Assembly (NCBI RefSeq): GCF_001423405.1
Contig: NZ_LMNS01000038.1
Location: 283,118-347,117 of the forward strand
Direction: 5' to 3'
From: Methylobacterium sp. Leaf123
GTDB lineage: Bacteria; Pseudomonadota; Alphaproteobacteria; Rhizobiales; Beijerinckiaceae
DNA: 64,000 nt
The position numbers were made by a program, and so were the translations under genes. Under the pieces are notes generated by a model, which was not told the DNA's origin, searched no databases, and saw nothing but the letters and a program-made list of their open reading frames with translations. This document shows, piece by piece, positions 1 to 8,808 of this stretch (the first letter of the stretch is position 1; the number at the start of each line of letters is the position of its first letter).

Positions 1-5
1 CGGGT

Positions 6-1505
6 TCAGGGCCGGCGCCGACGCAGCGGGAGCACGGCGGCCGCGCCGATCTGCGGCCCGGTCTCGGCATCGAGATCGGGCACGGCGATGATCGGCGCCC
101 CGCGCAGATCCCGGCGCATGACGATGGCGCCGCGCTCCTCCAAGTAGCCCAGCATGCGCCGGGCGCGCCCCGCCGAGGAGGTGCCGTAGGCTTCCGCGAG
201 CGCCGCGTCGGACGGGCAGGGCGAGCCTTCGAGCGCCGTGCGGGCGATGAGCAGGAACAGCCCGGCGAGATCCTCCGGCAGGCCGGCGGCGATCTCCTGC
301 GCCCGTTCCCAGCCGGGCCCTTCCGCGGTGGCACCCTGGACGCCGGCCCGCGCCACGGCGAGCCGCCGCTTGAACTCGGGCAGGCCCATCGCCTCGCCGC
401 CGATCCGGCGGATGCGGCAGCGGACGGTGAAGTCCTGGTAGAGGGTGGCGGGCGTGCAGGCGGCGGCATCCGAATCCGCAAGCACCGAGGCGAGGATCTC
501 GGCCATGGCCGCCTCGCGCTCGGCCGGGTCCATCGGCTCCTCTTCCGGCAGATCGTCGCGCACCGGCGGGCGGTAATTGGCGAGTTGGACCAGCACGTCG
601 GGGCCGGGCGTGCGCACGGGCTTGGGCCGGGGGGTGGGGAGGGGCCGGGCCTCCTCCTCGGCCGAGGCCGTCATGATCAGGGCGCGCGCCTCCTCGCCCA
701 TGGTGGGCAGGGGGAGCAGGTCGGGGGCAGAGTTGCGGCTCTCGGTCACCGTCGGGCCGATGGCGATCGGCAGCGGGCGCTTCGAGAGCGCCGGGCCGAG
801 GCCGACGAAATGGCCGCGGGCGAGGTCGCGGAACATCTCCGCCCCGCGGCGGTCGAGGCCGAGCAGGTCGGCGGCCCGCGCCATGTCGATGTCGAGGAAG
901 GTGCGGCCCATCAGGAAGTTCGAGGCTTCCGCCGCGACGTTCTTGGCGAGCTTGGCCAGACGCTGGGTGGCGATGATGCCGGCCAGTCCGCGCTTTCGCC
1001 CGCGGCACATAAGATTGGTCATGGCGCCGAGCGAGAGGCGGCGGGCCTCGTCGGAGACTTCGCCCGCAGCGGCCGGGGCGAAGAGCTGCGCTTCGTCCAC
1101 CACCACCAGCATCGGATACCAGAGCGAGCGGTCGGCATCGAACAGGCCGCCGAGGAAGGCGGCGGCGGCGCGCATCTGGTCCTCGGCGTCGAGCCCTTCC
1201 AGTGAGAGCACGACGGAGACCCGATGCTCGCGCACGCGAGCGGCGATGCGCAGGAGTTCGGCCTCGTTGCCGTCCGCCTCGACCACGACATGGCCGTAGC
1301 GCTCGGCCAGGGTGACGAAATCGCCCTCGGGATCGATGATCGCCTGCTGCACGAGGCCCGCGCTCTGTTCGAGCAGGCGCCGCAGCAGGTGCGACTTGCC
1401 TGAACCGGAATTGCCCTGGACGAGGAGGCGCGTCGCCAGCAGTTCGGTGAGGTCCATCATCCCGGGCTTGTCGCCGGCCCGACCCAGATCGATCTCGTAG
1501 CCCAT
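6..1505 (-). CDS. HerA/DUF87-type ATP-binding protein
   Basis: A 499-residue P-loop ATPase of the HerA/FtsK-like DUF87 class. Walker A (GNSGSGKS) sits at residues 31-38 and a Walker B region (MLVVVDEAQLF) lies near residues 130-140. The stretch between, about residues 25-240, looks like the HerA core. The C-terminal third (from about residue 330) is charged and ends in a helical region resembling a winged helix. No signal peptide or membrane segment is seen, so it is cytosolic. HerA relatives pump or unwind DNA, often with a NurA nuclease; no nurA is visible here, so the substrate is unknown. It is a single gene on the minus strand, about 110 bases from its nearest neighbour. Confidence 0.8.
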   Translation of the reverse strand: MGYEIDLGRAGDKPGMMDLTELLATRLLVQGNSGSGKSHLLRRLLEQSAGLVQQAIIDPEGDFVTLAERYGHVVVEADGNEAELLRIAARVREHRVSVVLSLEGLDAEDQMRAAAAFLGGLFDADRSLWYPMLVVVDEAQLFAPAAAGEVSDEARRLSLGAMTNLMCRGRKRGLAGIIATQRLAKLAKNVAAEASNFLMGRTFLDIDMARAADLLGLDRRGAEMFRDLARGHFVGLGPALSKRPLPIAIGPTVTESRNSAPDLLPLPTMGEEARALIMTASAEEEARPLPTPRPKPVRTPGPDVLVQLANYRPPVRDDLPEEEPMDPAEREAAMAEILASVLADSDAAACTPATLYQDFTVRCRIRRIGGEAMGLPEFKRRLAVARAGVQGATAEGPGWERAQEIAAGLPEDLAGLFLLIARTALEGSPCPSDAALAEAYGTSSAGRARRMLGYLEERGAIVMRRDLRGAPIIAVPDLDAETGPQIGAAAVLPLRRRRP

Positions 1506-1614
1506 CCCGTACCCCGCTGGCGCCCGCTGCTTCTAACATGCGCGGACCGGCCGGGGTCCGCGAGGGCTTCAGCCGTCCACAGGCGGGAAGCCGCAGCCCC
1601 CCGAGGGTTCCGCT

Positions 1615-2424
1615 TCAGCCCGCGAGCCGGCGTCCCGCCAGATGATGCAGCGCGATCGCGCCGGCCGTCGCCACGTTGAGCGAGTCGAAACCCGGCGCCA
1701 TGGCGATGCGCACGCGGCGGGCGCGGGCCATCAGCGATTCAGGCAGGCCGGGCCCCTCGGTGCCGAGCAGCAGCAGCGTGCGGGCGGGCGGCTCCAGGGC
1801 ATCGAGCGTCTCGCTCCCGCCGGGAGTGAGCGCCAGCGGCGTCAGGGCGTGGCGCTCCGCAAGGTCGAGTAGCGCCTTCCCGCTCGGCGCACGGGCGAAG
1901 GGCACGGTCAGCGCCGCGCCGGCCGAGACGCGGATCGCCTTGCGGTAGAGTGGATCGCAGGTCTCGGCGTCGAGCCAGACCGCGTCGGCGCCGAAGGCGG
2001 CGGCGTTGCGGAAGAGGCCGCCGACATTGTCGTGGTTGGTCAGCCCCACCAGTCCGACGACGAGGGCCGGGGCCGGAGCAGGCGGGATCAGGGATTCGGG
2101 TGGAGGCTCCTGGCCGCGCAGGCCCACGGCCAGCACGCCGCGATGGATCGGAAAGCCCGCGACCGCGCTCATCACGTCCTTGCCGGCGAGGTAGACCGGC
2201 GGCCCATCCCCGCTCAGCAGATCCGAAAAGCCCGGCCAGCGCTCGGGCGCCAGCAGCACCGATTCCGCGGCGAAGCGGGCGCTGCCCGAGAACAGCAGCC
2301 GCAGGGTCACCTCACCCTCGACGATGAAGCGGCCCTGCCGGCCCACGAGGTCGCGCTCGCGCACGGCCCGGTAGGCGCAGAGCCGCGGGTCGTCCGGATC
2401 CTCGATGGCGATCGGTGCGGGCAA
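1615..2424 (-). CDS. TrmH/SpoU-family RNA 2'-O-methyltransferase
   Basis: A 269-residue SPOUT methyltransferase that should transfer a methyl group from S-adenosylmethionine to a ribose 2'-OH in rRNA or tRNA. All three family motifs are present in the C-terminal half: motif 1 with NHDNVGGLFRNAAAFGADAV, motif 2 LLLGTEGPGLP and motif 3 SLNVATAGAIALHHL, which together form the trefoil-knot cofactor site. The N-terminal 100 residues fit the RNA substrate-binding domain (start IEDPDDPRL..Y). Exact target nucleotide cannot be told from sequence. Confidence 0.9.
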   Translation of the reverse strand: MPAPIAIEDPDDPRLCAYRAVRERDLVGRQGRFIVEGEVTLRLLFSGSARFAAESVLLAPERWPGFSDLLSGDGPPVYLAGKDVMSAVAGFPIHRGVLAVGLRGQEPPPESLIPPAPAPALVVGLVGLTNHDNVGGLFRNAAAFGADAVWLDAETCDPLYRKAIRVSAGAALTVPFARAPSGKALLDLAERHALTPLALTPGGSETLDALEPPARTLLLLGTEGPGLPESLMARARRVRIAMAPGFDSLNVATAGAIALHHLAGRRLAG

Positions 2425-2491
2425 TGGAGGTCTTCCCTGCTATCGCATCGTCGTTCTCCGAAAGCCGGCAACCACCTTTCGGGACGATGCT

Positions 2492-2965
2492 TTAAGCCCG
2501 GCCGCCGCCCATGCGCATGGCGAGCGGGTCGGCCTCTTCCTTCTTCGGCACCTTCACCAGGGCCTCGCCGTCGAGCACCACCTCGTCGCCGACGGAGCAG
2601 GTGCAGGCGAGCCGGGCGCGGCGGCGCTCGGGGATCAGCTCGGCGACCTCGACCTTCACCTCGACGACATCGCCGATGCGCACCGGTGCGCGGAAGTTCA
2701 GGGTCTGCGAGATGTAGACCGCGCCCGGCCCCGGCAGGCGGGTGCCGAGCACCGCCGAGATCAGACCCGCGGTGTAGAGGCCGTGGGCGATGCGGGTGCC
2801 GAAGGGCGTGCGCGCGGCGAAGTGCTCGGAGAGGTGGATCGGGTTGCGGTCGCCGGTGATCTCGGCAAAGCCCACCACGTCGGAGGAGGAAATCTCCTTC
2901 CTGAGAATTTCCGTCAGTCCGACTTCGAGATCCTCGAAGTAGAGCACGCGCAGTTCGGGCAACAT
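2492..2965 (-). CDS. MaoC-like (R)-specific enoyl-CoA hydratase
   Basis: A 157-residue single hot-dog-fold protein starting MLPELRVLYFEDLEVG. The hydratase-2 signature is visible around residues 37-60 (D..GFAEITGDRNPIHLSEHFAARTPFG), with the Asp/His pair used for water addition to enoyl-CoA, and IAHGLYTAGLISAVLG follows. The frame stays open another 61 codons upstream, but that part is Arg-rich and unlike the family, so the start at 2965 was chosen. Such proteins can feed (R)-3-hydroxyacyl-CoA into polyhydroxyalkanoate; phaA/phaB lie 24 kb away, so a link is only a suggestion. Confidence 0.85.
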   Translation of the reverse strand: MLPELRVLYFEDLEVGLTEILRKEISSSDVVGFAEITGDRNPIHLSEHFAARTPFGTRIAHGLYTAGLISAVLGTRLPGPGAVYISQTLNFRAPVRIGDVVEVKVEVAELIPERRRARLACTCSVGDEVVLDGEALVKVPKKEEADPLAMRMGGGRA

Positions 2966-3164
2966 GGTCAACGCCTCCCCGGTCCGGATCGCCGCTCGAT
3001 AGGCGGCTTGGCTGTCCTTTGGCAGATCTTTCGCCTTGCACAGCCGCGCGTGCAAATCCAGCCGGACAATGGGCCGAGAGGCCCGCCGCCGGGAAGGGCC
3101 TCGACAGGGCAGGGCGCCCCGGTCCATCACCGGCCCGCTTCGCCCCACCCTCGGGAACCCGCCG

Positions 3165-3782
3165 GTGCCTCGTCTGCCGCCCTCGCCAGGTCTGCGCCCG
3201 GTCGTCGCCCGCGTGGCGGCGCTAAATCTCGGCTATTTCGGCATCGAGATCGCGGTGGCACTCGCCATCGGCTCGGTGGCGCTCATCGCCGACAGCCTCG
3301 ACTTTCTGGAAGACGCCGCGATCAACCTGCTGATCTTTGCAGGAATCGGCTGGAGCGTGCGCAACCGGGCGCGGCTCGGCACTCTGCTTGCCGGCATCCT
3401 GCTGGTGCCGGGCCTCGCCACGGCCTGGGCGGCCTACGAAAAATTCTCGGAATTCACCGCGCCGGCGCCCGTGCCGCTGACGCTGACCGGCCTCGGCGCG
3501 CTTCTCGTCAACCTCGCCTGCGCGCTGATGCTCGCCCGCCACCGCGACGGCCATGGCAGCCTCACCCGCGCGGCCTATCTCTCGGCCCGCAACGATGTCG
3601 CCGCCAACGTGGCGATCATCATGGCGGGGCTTGCCACCGCGCTGACCCAATCGCCCTGGCCCGATCTCGTGGCGGCCGGCGGCATCGCCGTCATCAACGC
3701 CGATTCCGCCTTCGACGTGCTCAAGGCCGCCCGCCGCGAATGGCGCGCCGCGGCCGAGGAGGCGGCGCAGGCCCGCGCCTGA
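3165..3782 (+). CDS. CDF-like cation transporter-related membrane protein
   Basis: About 205 residues with five or six hydrophobic segments, resembling the transmembrane half of cation diffusion facilitators: ALNLGYFGIEIAVALAIGSVALIADSLDF-type TM1/TM2 with the D..D motif (ADSLDFLEDA) that binds metal in CDF proteins. It lacks the usual cytoplasmic C-terminal domain and ends in a charged helix. A GTG at 3165 just before PRLPPSPGL is the likeliest start; the frame is open back to an ATG at 3036, but that extension overlaps the promoter area of the divergent MaoC gene and looks non-coding. Substrate unknown. Confidence 0.7.
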   Translation: MPRLPPSPGLRPVVARVAALNLGYFGIEIAVALAIGSVALIADSLDFLEDAAINLLIFAGIGWSVRNRARLGTLLAGILLVPGLATAWAAYEKFSEFTAPAPVPLTLTGLGALLVNLACALMLARHRDGHGSLTRAAYLSARNDVAANVAIIMAGLATALTQSPWPDLVAAGGIAVINADSAFDVLKAARREWRAAAEEAAQARA

Positions 3783-3817
3783 CGCCTTCCGACTTCTCTC
3801 TCGAACCGACGGACGCC

Positions 3818-4666
3818 GTGCTGCGCCTCTTTCCCCTCTCCGACCTGCATCTCGAACGCCGCCGCCCGGAGATGATCCCGCCGCCCGCGGGTGCCTTCGA
3901 CGTGCTCGTCTGCGCCGGCGACCTGCACGAGGGCCAGCCCGAGGCCGGGCTCGCCACGGTGCTGGCGCTGGCGGGCGGGCGGCCGGTGGTGCTGGTGCCG
4001 GGCAACCACGAGCATTACGCGCCGACCGGCGACCCACGCACCGCGCCCGAACTCCTCGCCGCCCTCGAACGCGAAGTCGCCCGGCTGAACGGGCTCGGCA
4101 GCCGCATCCACCTGCTCCAGGACGGGCAGGCGGCGGTGATCGGCGGGGTGCGCTTCGTCGGCACCACGCTCTGGAGCGACTGGTCGCTCGCCGGGCGTTG
4201 GCTCACCGCCGACACGCCCGACCGGCCCGACGACCCGGTCGCCTATGCGGCGGCGCGGATGACCGATCCCGTCACCGGATCGCGGGAATATCGCGGCGCG
4301 ATCCGCCGGGCAGACCGCGAGCCGTGGTCGCCCGCCGACGCGATGGAGGCCCATCTGCGCGAGCGGGCGGCTTTCCTCGAAACGCTGGCCCAACCGCATC
4401 CGGGCCCGACGGTGGCCGTCACGCATCACCCGCCGAGCCCGCTGGCCGCCGACGCGTTCCGCGACAGCCCCGGCGTGCCGTGGTGGGTGCCGGCCTTCTA
4501 CGCCACCACGATCCTCGACGACCTGCCCGACGCGGACCGTCCCGATCTCTGGATCTCCGGCCATTTCCATGCCGGGCACGATCTGCGGATCGGGCGCACC
4601 CGCTGGCTCGCCAACCCGGTGGAGGGAAAGACGTTTCGCAACGATCTCATCGTCGCAGTGGGATAG
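3818..4666 (+). CDS. Metallophosphoesterase
   Basis: A 282-residue calcineurin-like phosphoesterase. Metal ligand motifs run in order: DLHLE near residue 10, CAGDLHEG near 36, GNHEHY near 65, THHPPS near 208 and a final SGHFHAGHD near 248, giving the two-metal site. Start is a GTG at 3818 just before LRLFPLSDLHLE; the frame stays open far upstream through the preceding gene, so only homology sets the start. Cytosolic; the substrate (nucleotide, phosphoprotein or phosphodiester) cannot be inferred. It follows the CDF-like gene by 35 bases and may be co-transcribed. Confidence 0.85.
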   Translation: MLRLFPLSDLHLERRRPEMIPPPAGAFDVLVCAGDLHEGQPEAGLATVLALAGGRPVVLVPGNHEHYAPTGDPRTAPELLAALEREVARLNGLGSRIHLLQDGQAAVIGGVRFVGTTLWSDWSLAGRWLTADTPDRPDDPVAYAAARMTDPVTGSREYRGAIRRADREPWSPADAMEAHLRERAAFLETLAQPHPGPTVAVTHHPPSPLAADAFRDSPGVPWWVPAFYATTILDDLPDADRPDLWISGHFHAGHDLRIGRTRWLANPVEGKTFRNDLIVAVG

Positions 4667-4759
4667 CGTTCCGATGGGCGAAACCCGACGCCGGCTTCGT
4701 GCGTAAGGCTCCGGCTCGCCACATGCGGCAAAAGCCAACAAAAAAGCGGGAGATTCGCC

Positions 4760-4981
4760 ATGAACGCCTTCATCGCCGTCGTGCTCGTCTGCGCCAACGG
4801 CATCCCGCAGCAGGATTGCACCGACGCGCGGGCGAGCGAGGTGCGCAAGGTCCGGGTCGCGAACGAACTCGGCTGCACCAACGGCTGGCAGGAGATCATC
4901 GCCCGCACCGATCTGCGCGACGAGGTCGGCAAGACGAGCTACCTCAAGACCGAGTGCCGCCGGGTGAAGGAACGCGAATAG
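4760..4981 (+). CDS. Small hypothetical protein
   Basis: A 73-residue protein with a hydrophobic start (MNAFIAVVLVCANG) and three later cysteines (C19, C38, C66 approximately). Preceded by a purine-rich stretch (aaaaaagcgggagat) that contains a GGGAG-like ribosome site 9 bases before the ATG. The short hydrophobic start could be a signal peptide, placing a cysteine-containing 55-residue domain in the periplasm. No family recognised. Confidence 0.6.
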   Translation: MNAFIAVVLVCANGIPQQDCTDARASEVRKVRVANELGCTNGWQEIIARTDLRDEVGKTSYLKTECRRVKERE

Positions 4982-5106
4982 CGCGGACCGTTGCCCCTCC
5001 GGCGTCGCCTCCGCGCCGGAATCTGCTATTCAGGCGCGGTCGAGCCCTGACATTTCACATGAGCGGAGGGGATCGGCACAGTGTTTCGCCGATCGTCGAG
5101 AGATTG

Positions 5107-6249
5107 ATGCGCCCGAACTCCGGACTTGCCGCCCTGCGTTGGCCCGCCCTGGGCATGCTGGCCGCCCTGTCCGTGGCCGGGCCGGTCCTCGCCGCCGCGC
5201 CCCCGGCCCAGCCGACGGAGGGGCCGGGCGGCGTCGGCGACAAGGCCGCCACCATCACCAAACGCGCGGTCGGCAAGGCGAGCGCGGCGACCTACGCCTT
5301 CTACAAGGCGGGCCCCGCACCCGAGGGCGGGCGGCCGGTGGCGGTGTTCCTGCACGCCTGGGGTGCGCCGAACCCGCAGGCTTACGGCGCCTGGATCGAC
5401 CACCTCGCCCGCCATGGCTGGCTCGTACTGTTTCCCCGCTTCCAGGAGGTGAACCGCACCCGGCCCTCCGACGCGCCGGCCATCGCCGCGCGCCTGCTCA
5501 AGGCGGCGCTGGCGGATCTTGCAGGCGACGCCGATGCGAAGCCGGACACCGGCCGCCTCGCCCTGATCGGGCATCTGGCGGGCGCCCCGCTCGCCGCTCA
5601 TCTCGCGGCCCAAGCCACGCAGGACGGCCTGCCCGCGCCGAAGCTCGTCTACGTCGTGATGCCCGGCGGCATCGCTCGGGATGCCAAGTCCCGCGGCGTC
5701 CCGCTCGGCGAGCTCGACGGCATGTCGCCCCAGACCCTGCTGGTGACGGTGATCGGCGACCGCGACGCCCGCGCCGCCGACGCCGCCGCCCGGCGCATCC
5801 TGCGCGACGCCCATTCCGTGCCGCCGGAGCGCAAGCTGCTCGTGCGGGCACTCTCCGACGACCACGGCTTCCCGGCGCTGACCGCGACGCTCGCCTCGCC
5901 CGCCGGGCTCGACGCGGCCTATGATGGCGGCGCGATCAAGCTGCCGCCCGACCCGCCCGGAGAGAAGCCGCCGCCCTTCCGCTGGTCGGCCGACATGTCG
6001 CTCTCGGGCGAGCAGACCACGCTCGTCTCGCAGATCAACAACGCCCGCGCCGACAGCCTCGATTACCTCGCCTTCTGGCGCACCTTCGACATGGCGGCGG
6101 CCGCCGCCTTCGCCGGCAAGGACGCCCAGAGCCTGAAGAACGACCCCGCTTTCAGCGACATGCGCCGCTGGGGCGACGGCTGGCCGGTCAAGCGCCTCGG
6201 CGTCGAGACGCCGAAGGTGCCGACGACGCCCGCGGCCGTGCAGCGCTGA
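5107..6249 (+). CDS. Secreted alpha/beta-hydrolase-fold protein lacking the nucleophile serine
   Basis: A 380-residue protein with a clear signal peptide (residues 1-30, ending VLAAA). It has an alpha/beta-hydrolase layout: beta-strand and oxyanion-type turn VAVFLHAWGAP at about residues 78-88, then a nucleophile-elbow position at 155-159 and DDHGFPAL near residue 255 that could carry the histidine. The elbow reads GHLAG rather than GHSAG, so the usual catalytic serine is a leucine (L157). The last 100 residues form a separate Pro-rich then helical part. An ATG at 5059 in the same frame is an alternative start, but it would bury the signal peptide. Role unknown; it may bind rather than hydrolyse. 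Confidence 0.7.
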   Translation: MRPNSGLAALRWPALGMLAALSVAGPVLAAAPPAQPTEGPGGVGDKAATITKRAVGKASAATYAFYKAGPAPEGGRPVAVFLHAWGAPNPQAYGAWIDHLARHGWLVLFPRFQEVNRTRPSDAPAIAARLLKAALADLAGDADAKPDTGRLALIGHLAGAPLAAHLAAQATQDGLPAPKLVYVVMPGGIARDAKSRGVPLGELDGMSPQTLLVTVIGDRDARAADAAARRILRDAHSVPPERKLLVRALSDDHGFPALTATLASPAGLDAAYDGGAIKLPPDPPGEKPPPFRWSADMSLSGEQTTLVSQINNARADSLDYLAFWRTFDMAAAAAFAGKDAQSLKNDPAFSDMRRWGDGWPVKRLGVETPKVPTTPAAVQR

Positions 6250-6299
6250 CCGCTCGTTTTTCGCCTCGACCCGAAACCTCAAAGGATGCCGACAAGCCG

Positions 6300-6911
6300 A
6301 TGAAGCTGTTCCACTCGCACAGCTCGCCCTTCGTGCGGAAGGTGATGGTGGTCGCCCACGAACTCGGCCTCGCCGAGCGACTGGAGCTGCTGCCGAGCGC
6401 CGTCCACCCGGTCAAGCGCGACCGCTCGGTGCTGGCGCAGCATCCGCTGGCCCAGGTGCCGACCTTGATCCTCGATAACGGCGAGGGCCTCGCCGACAGC
6501 CGGGTGATCGGCGAGTATCTCGACGCGCTCGGCGGTGGCCGGCTGTTCCCGGCCGGGGGCGACGCGCGCTGGCGGGCGCTCAACGAGCAATCCACCGCCG
6601 ACGGCGTGCTCGATGCCGCCCTGCTGATCCGCTACGAGCTGACCGCGCGCCCCGAATCCGAGCGCTCGGCCGCCTGGATCGAGGGGCAGACCGCCAAGAT
6701 CGAGAGCGCGCTGGCGTGGTTCGAGGAGCAGGCGGAGGCTTTGGGCGATCGCGTCGATATCGGCACCATCGCGCTCGCCTGCGCGCTCGGCTACCTCGAC
6801 CTGCGCTTCTCGGACATCGCTTGGCGCGACGACGCGCCCCGGCTCGCCGCGTGGTTCGCGCGCTTCGAGGAGCGGCCTTCCATGATCGCGACGCGCCCAC
6901 CCGCCGCGTAG
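6300..6911 (+). CDS. Glutathione S-transferase family protein
   Basis: A 203-residue cytosolic GST. The thioredoxin-fold N-terminal domain starts MKLFHSHSSPFVRKVM, with the Ser that activates glutathione in bacterial classes, and continues to VPTLILDNGEGLADSRVIGEYL, the cis-proline and the E/S that hold the glutathione gamma-glutamyl group. The all-helical C-terminal domain follows from residue 88 and ends with the short helix DAPRLAAWFARFEERPS typical of the family. Substrate unknown. Confidence 0.9.
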   Translation: MKLFHSHSSPFVRKVMVVAHELGLAERLELLPSAVHPVKRDRSVLAQHPLAQVPTLILDNGEGLADSRVIGEYLDALGGGRLFPAGGDARWRALNEQSTADGVLDAALLIRYELTARPESERSAAWIEGQTAKIESALAWFEEQAEALGDRVDIGTIALACALGYLDLRFSDIAWRDDAPRLAAWFARFEERPSMIATRPPAA

Positions 6912-6979
6912 CCTCTCCGAGGTCTTCCGGCTGGCTCGGCCCTTGCTACGCTTGGGCCGTCCCTGCCGGGAGGCCCACC

Positions 6980-7192
6980 ATGCCTGACTTCGTCGCCGCC
7001 TCGCTCGCCTTCGCCGTCTTCTGCCTCGCGATCATCGCGCTCAATGCGCTGACCCGCCTCGCGCTTCAGACCCCGTTCGCGCCGGACGGGCTCGCCGAGA
7101 ACGGCTTTCTCCAATACGGCGGCGCGCTGGCGCTCGCCGGGACGACCTACCGACGGGCGACGCGTCTGCCCGGACGCTATGTCGGCGGGTAA
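6980..7192 (+). CDS. Small membrane protein
   Basis: A 70-residue protein starting MPDFVAASLAFAVFCL, with one clear membrane segment at residues 3-24 and a weaker one around 45-55 (YGGALALAGTTY). A GGGAGG ribosome site lies 6 bases before the ATG. It follows the GST gene by 68 bases on the same strand. No family recognised. Confidence 0.6.
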   Translation: MPDFVAASLAFAVFCLAIIALNALTRLALQTPFAPDGLAENGFLQYGGALALAGTTYRRATRLPGRYVGG

Positions 7193-7196
7193 AAGC

Positions 7197-7228
7197 GTTT
7201 CGGCCGAAAGGCTTATCCTGAAACGCTA
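7197..7228. repeat. Intergenic inverted repeat
   Basis: Arms AGCGTTTC and GAAACGCT flank a short centre just after the small membrane protein gene. It can fold as a hairpin at the RNA level and may end transcription, but there is no T-run. Confidence 0.4.
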
Positions 7229-7320
7229 CGCGTCTGGATCACATCGCTGACGGGAGAGATGCTCCGCACCGTCATCGCGAGCGCAGCCCCAGGCGATCCG
7301 GAAGCACGACAATCACCGAA

Positions 7321-7358
7321 ACGAAAAGAGCCTGCCGCGAGGCATTCGCGACAGGCTC
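7321..7358 (-). terminator. Rho-independent terminator of the amidinotransferase gene
   Basis: On the minus strand a 12-base stem (GAGCCTGTCGCG pairing with CGCGGCAGGCTC, one mismatch) with a 7-base loop is followed by TTTTCGTTT. It lies 45 bases beyond the stop codon of the amidinotransferase gene. Confidence 0.8.
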
Positions 7359-7403
7359 CGGATCGATAACGTGCCCCGCCCGCTTCCGGGCAGGTCCGTT
7401 TTT

Positions 7404-8597
7404 CTAGAAGTACGACTTCAGCACGCCGCGGCGGCGCACGTCGAGCGTGGCGCAGTGGAACGAGCCGCCGAACGGGCCGTAGGACAGGAACGGCGCCGGG
7501 ATCGGGTCGAAGCCCCAATCCTTCAGGGCCTTGATCAGGGTCGGCTGGCTCTGATCGACGACGATCTTCTTCTCGTCGATGGCGAGCACGTTGATCGAGG
7601 TCCAGGGCGAGCACATCGAGATCTTGCTCATGAAGCCCTCGACCGGGTCGGGGCGCGGGGCGATCAGCACGTCCCACTTCTTGAGCACCGCCGGGAGCTT
7701 CTCGACGTCGATATAGTCGGGGTTGACCAGCACCTTGCCGGGCGCCAGCGGCATGAACGACGAATCGATGTGCATCGGCTGCGGGCAGCGGCTCTCGATC
7801 TCGTGAATGCGGAAGCCGGGGCCGAGATGGCGGCGCAGCCACTCGATGCCCATCAGGTTCGTCACGTTCGAGCGGGTCACGAACAGGTCGCGGCCGCAGC
7901 GCACGAAGTCGGCGGCGTCGAAGACCGGCTCGAACTCGTTGACCGTGAACTGCATCGGTTCGCCGGCCTTCAGGTTCGGCACCCGATAATCGTAGTTGTA
8001 GAGGTCGTCGGTGAGCTGAGGACGCGGCGCGGAGGTCCAGCGCGCGCCGGCCCGGAAGTATTCTTTGAACAGCGAGCGGTAGGCATCGCCCTCGAAGTAG
8101 CGCGAGCGCCAGCACATCGGGCTCTCGATGATCTCGTCACCGATCACGAGATACGGGTCGCGCGGACAGGCGACGCAGAAGCCGCGCGAGGTCCAGCGCG
8201 GCGCCTTGAACTTCTTCGAGAAGTCGATGCTGTCCGGACGGCGGATCTTCACGCCTTCGCCGGCCAGGATCGAGATGAAGTTGTCCAGCTCCTGCTGAGC
8301 CAGCTTCTTCATGAATTTCGGATACCGGAACCCGCTGGCGAAGCGGTAGAACGGCTGGGCCGCCCGCGGCAGGTTGAAGATCACGGTGAGGTGGTGGGTC
8401 GGGATCGTGGCGCCATCGAGCGAGCCGACGATCACCTCTTCCAGCGGATCCCACTCGTTCCAGGCCATCACCGGGCTGCGGGTGGCGGGAGACTGTCCGC
8501 CCCGCTCGTTACGGCCCTCGTAGCCCTGCGAAAAACCCGTCGACGAGGCGTCGTCGACCAAGGCGGAATCCGCCGTGATCTGCGGCTCGCGATCCAT
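7404..8597 (-). CDS. GATM-type amidinotransferase, candidate for guanidinylation of hopanoids
   Basis: A 397-residue amidinotransferase very close in pattern to animal glycine amidinotransferase and to StrB1-type inosamine-phosphate amidinotransferases. The catalytic triad is intact: Asp in FDAADFVRCGRDLFV (residues 227-241), His276 in PMHIDSSF and the amidino-accepting Cys382 in GGSFHCATLDVRRR. Family reaction: the amidino group of arginine is moved to an amine, releasing ornithine. The start at 8597 has a strong AGGGAG site 7 bases upstream; a TTG 11 codons earlier is possible. It is divergent from the hpnL-M-I-J-K operon across 211 bases. HpnI/K/J make an amino-cyclitol ether of bacteriohopanetetrol, and Methylobacterium is reported to carry a guanidine-substituted form, so this enzyme is the natural candidate (inference). 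Creatine-like guanidinoacetate synthesis is the alternative. Confidence 0.85.
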   Translation of the reverse strand: MDREPQITADSALVDDASSTGFSQGYEGRNERGGQSPATRSPVMAWNEWDPLEEVIVGSLDGATIPTHHLTVIFNLPRAAQPFYRFASGFRYPKFMKKLAQQELDNFISILAGEGVKIRRPDSIDFSKKFKAPRWTSRGFCVACPRDPYLVIGDEIIESPMCWRSRYFEGDAYRSLFKEYFRAGARWTSAPRPQLTDDLYNYDYRVPNLKAGEPMQFTVNEFEPVFDAADFVRCGRDLFVTRSNVTNLMGIEWLRRHLGPGFRIHEIESRCPQPMHIDSSFMPLAPGKVLVNPDYIDVEKLPAVLKKWDVLIAPRPDPVEGFMSKISMCSPWTSINVLAIDEKKIVVDQSQPTLIKALKDWGFDPIPAPFLSYGPFGGSFHCATLDVRRRGVLKSYF

Positions 8598-8808
8598 TTG
8601 AGGCTCCCTAGAAGCGGCATCTCGCGACAATCGTCGCCAGCGTCCACCGCGGGTGCCGCTTTGCTCCCCGGTGTGTCAATCGGGTGATAGACAGGGCAGA
8701 TCAAAGCTGCAACCTGCCGGAACGCTTCCCACCACCGGCTAAGCTTCGATGGTCGCTTCGGGTGGGATTTCGACAACACAAGCCTTCGCCGATGATCGAA
8801 AGAGGCTG

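Noticed and set aside
2405..4666. A 753-codon frame running through the CDF-like gene into the phosphoesterase
   Set aside because: Only the last 282 codons have family motifs; the upstream part is another frame of the CDF-like gene.
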